NCBI GenBank assembly: GCA_021786215.1
Contig: JAJYNT010000323.1
Span: 1 to 6,254, forward strand
DNA length: 6,254 bases
Direction of reading: 5' to 3'
DNA from: Chloroflexota bacterium
GTDB lineage: Bacteria; Chloroflexota; UBA6077
Shown here in pieces: positions 5,026-6,254 of this stretch (positions within the stretch are counted from its first letter, which is position 1; each line of letters begins with the position of its first letter). Made by a program: the position numbers and the translations under genes. The notes under the pieces are model-generated. The model worked only from the letters and a program-made list of their open reading frames with translations, was not told the origin of the DNA and made no database searches.

Positions 5026-6254
5026 TTGCGAAAACCCTCCATCGCTATCCTGCACTATACATGCCCCCCGGTCGTTGGCGGCGTAGAGCAGCTGATCGCC
5101 GTCCACGCCGGGCTGTTTGCCGATCGCGGTTACCCCACCGTGGTCATCGCCGGCCGAGGGGACTCTTTTCGACATGACGTGCCGGTCCGCTTGATCCCCT
5201 CGCTCTACTCAAAGGATCCTGAGCTGCTTGCGATCAACGAGGAGCTGGAGCAGGGGGTGGTGAGCGAGCGCTTCCACGAGGCGACGGAGAGGATAGAGGA
5301 AACCCTCAGGCGAGCGTTCGTCGGTGTGGATCTCTGCGTGGTGCACAATGCACTCACCCTGCACTTCAACCTTCCGCTCACCGCGGCCCTGCACCGAATC
5401 GCACAACGTGGAGGGGCACCAAGACTGGTTGCCTGGTGCCACGACCTTTCCTGGAAGAACGATCTCTACATCCCCTTGATGAGGGAGGGTTTCCCCTGGC
5501 GGCTGTTGAAACAACCACTGGAGCAGGCTAGCTACGTGGTGGTATCCTCGGCTCGGCAGCGGGAGCTGTCGGACCTGTTCGATCTCCCACCGGAGCGGCT
5601 GAAGGTGATACCGGCGGGGGTGGACCCGCGCGTACAGTTGAAGCTTGAGCCGGAGACGGGTGAGCTGGTGGGCAGGCTGGGGCTTCTCCAGGGGGAACTG
5701 CTGATGCTGGCGCCGGTCCGGATCACCCAGCGAAAGAATCTGGAGATGAGTATTCGGATCACCCACGCGCTGCTCCAGCAGGGAGTCGACGCGAGGCTGG
5801 TGGTGACCGGTCCCCCGGGCCCGCACAACGTTCGATCGGGAGACTACGTGGAGAAACTGCACCATCTCCGTCGGGAACTGGGCGTTCAGAGAGAGGTGAT
5901 CCTGCTGTTCGAGCATCTGGAGTCCGATCGTGGCGGCTATCCGGTGAGCGATCGGATGATGTGGGACCTCTATTCCCTGAGCGACCTTCTTCTGTTCAGC
6001 AGCTCTCAGGAGGGATTCGGGATCCCCCTGTTGGAGGCCGGTCTGTTCAAGCTTCCTGTGTTCTGCTCGGATATCCCGCCTTTTCGAGAGATCGGGCTCG
6101 AATCCCCACACTACTTCGAGCTGGACGAGCAACCTTCCCTGGTGGCCGCACTGATCCTCCAGTGGATGAAGGAGGATGGGGTGTACCGCTTGCGCCGCCG
6201 GGTCCTCGGCCGTTACTCCTGGGATTCTCTGTTCGAGCGTGAGATCGCGCCTCT
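5026..6254 (+). CDS. Glycosyltransferase family 4, 3' end outside window
   Basis: 409 codons are open from TTG 5026 to the right edge without a stop. The two-Rossmann-domain (GT-B) layout of a retaining GT4 enzyme is visible. The N-terminal strand and glycine loop are IAILHYTCPPVVGGVEQL (6-23). The N-domain contains WCHDLSW (137-143). The linker region reads VIPAGVDP (194-201). The donor-binding half has LAPVRITQRKNLEMSI (228-243) and LVVTGPPGPHN. The signature EX7E motif is Glu329 and Glu337 in QEGFGIPLLEAG. These enzymes transfer a sugar from a nucleotide donor to lipid, glycan or small-molecule acceptors; donor and acceptor cannot be read here. There is no signal peptide or membrane helix. 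The last residues, RYSWDSLFEREIAP, look like the usual final helix, so only a few residues are probably missing. No other cell-surface polysaccharide gene lies in the window. Confidence 0.88.
   Translation, partial: MRKPSIAILHYTCPPVVGGVEQLIAVHAGLFADRGYPTVVIAGRGDSFRHDVPVRLIPSLYSKDPELLAINEELEQGVVSERFHEATERIEETLRRAFVGVDLCVVHNALTLHFNLPLTAALHRIAQRGGAPRLVAWCHDLSWKNDLYIPLMREGFPWRLLKQPLEQASYVVVSSARQRELSDLFDLPPERLKVIPAGVDPRVQLKLEPETGELVGRLGLLQGELLMLAPVRITQRKNLEMSIRITHALLQQGVDARLVVTGPPGPHNVRSGDYVEKLHHLRRELGVQREVILLFEHLESDRGGYPVSDRMMWDLYSLSDLLLFSSSQEGFGIPLLEAGLFKLPVFCSDIPPFREIGLESPHYFELDEQPSLVAALILQWMKEDGVYRLRRRVLGRYSWDSLFEREIAP

Noticed and set aside
5209..6132. Minus-strand open frame of 307 codons over the glycosyltransferase
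   Set aside because: The plus strand encodes a clear GT4 enzyme with an EX7E motif. The antisense peptide is rich in His, Gln and Arg and has no recognisable domain.

Overview
The window is about 60% G+C by eye and reads as ordinary bacterial chromosome with short intergenic gaps, not a phage or plasmid block. It uses GTG, ATG and TTG starts, each of the plus-strand genes with a good Shine-Dalgarno sequence. The host is probably a Chloroflexota-like or similar environmental Gram-positive-type lineage. That guess rests on the look of the proteins, the TadZ-like ATPase and glycosyltransferase 4 in particular, and on a palindromic intergenic repeat of a kind I recall from such genomes. It is an inference and the taxon is not proven.

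Layout, left to right. Bases 1-149 hold no gene I can call. At 150-1535 (+) lies a fusion of a cyclic-nucleotide-binding (CRP-type) domain, a Pro/Glu/Gln/Thr-rich linker built of 33-bp tandem repeats, and a TadZ/CpaE/MinD-like deviant Walker A ATPase. After a gap of about 220 bp with a good extended -10 promoter comes a D-malate/tartrate dehydrogenase of the isocitrate/isopropylmalate dehydrogenase superfamily (1755-2828, +). The next gap carries a 65-bp imperfect inverted repeat and a strong CCCTCCC/GGGAGGG hairpin. It leads to bioY, the biotin-binding S component of an ECF transporter (3020-3610, +). A C45-family (Ntn-hydrolase, acyltransferase-like) protein is convergent with bioY (3646-4839, -); its last codons are made of a 10-bp tandem repeat. 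Divergent from it, a GT4 glycosyltransferase starts at a TTG (5026) and runs off the right edge close to its natural end.

The genes do not form one pathway. The three plus-strand genes on the left are separated by 219 and 191 bp and probably have separate transcription. The bioY/C45 pair is convergent, and the C45/glycosyltransferase pair is divergent across 186 bp. No phage, CRISPR, tRNA, rRNA or transposase gene is visible. The most unusual items are the cNMP-domain/TadZ-like ATPase fusion, which lacks the usual phosphate-binding arginine and has a repeat-built linker; the paired palindromes with compensatory changes before bioY; and the glycosyltransferase leader, in which the Shine-Dalgarno sequence is part of a palindrome.
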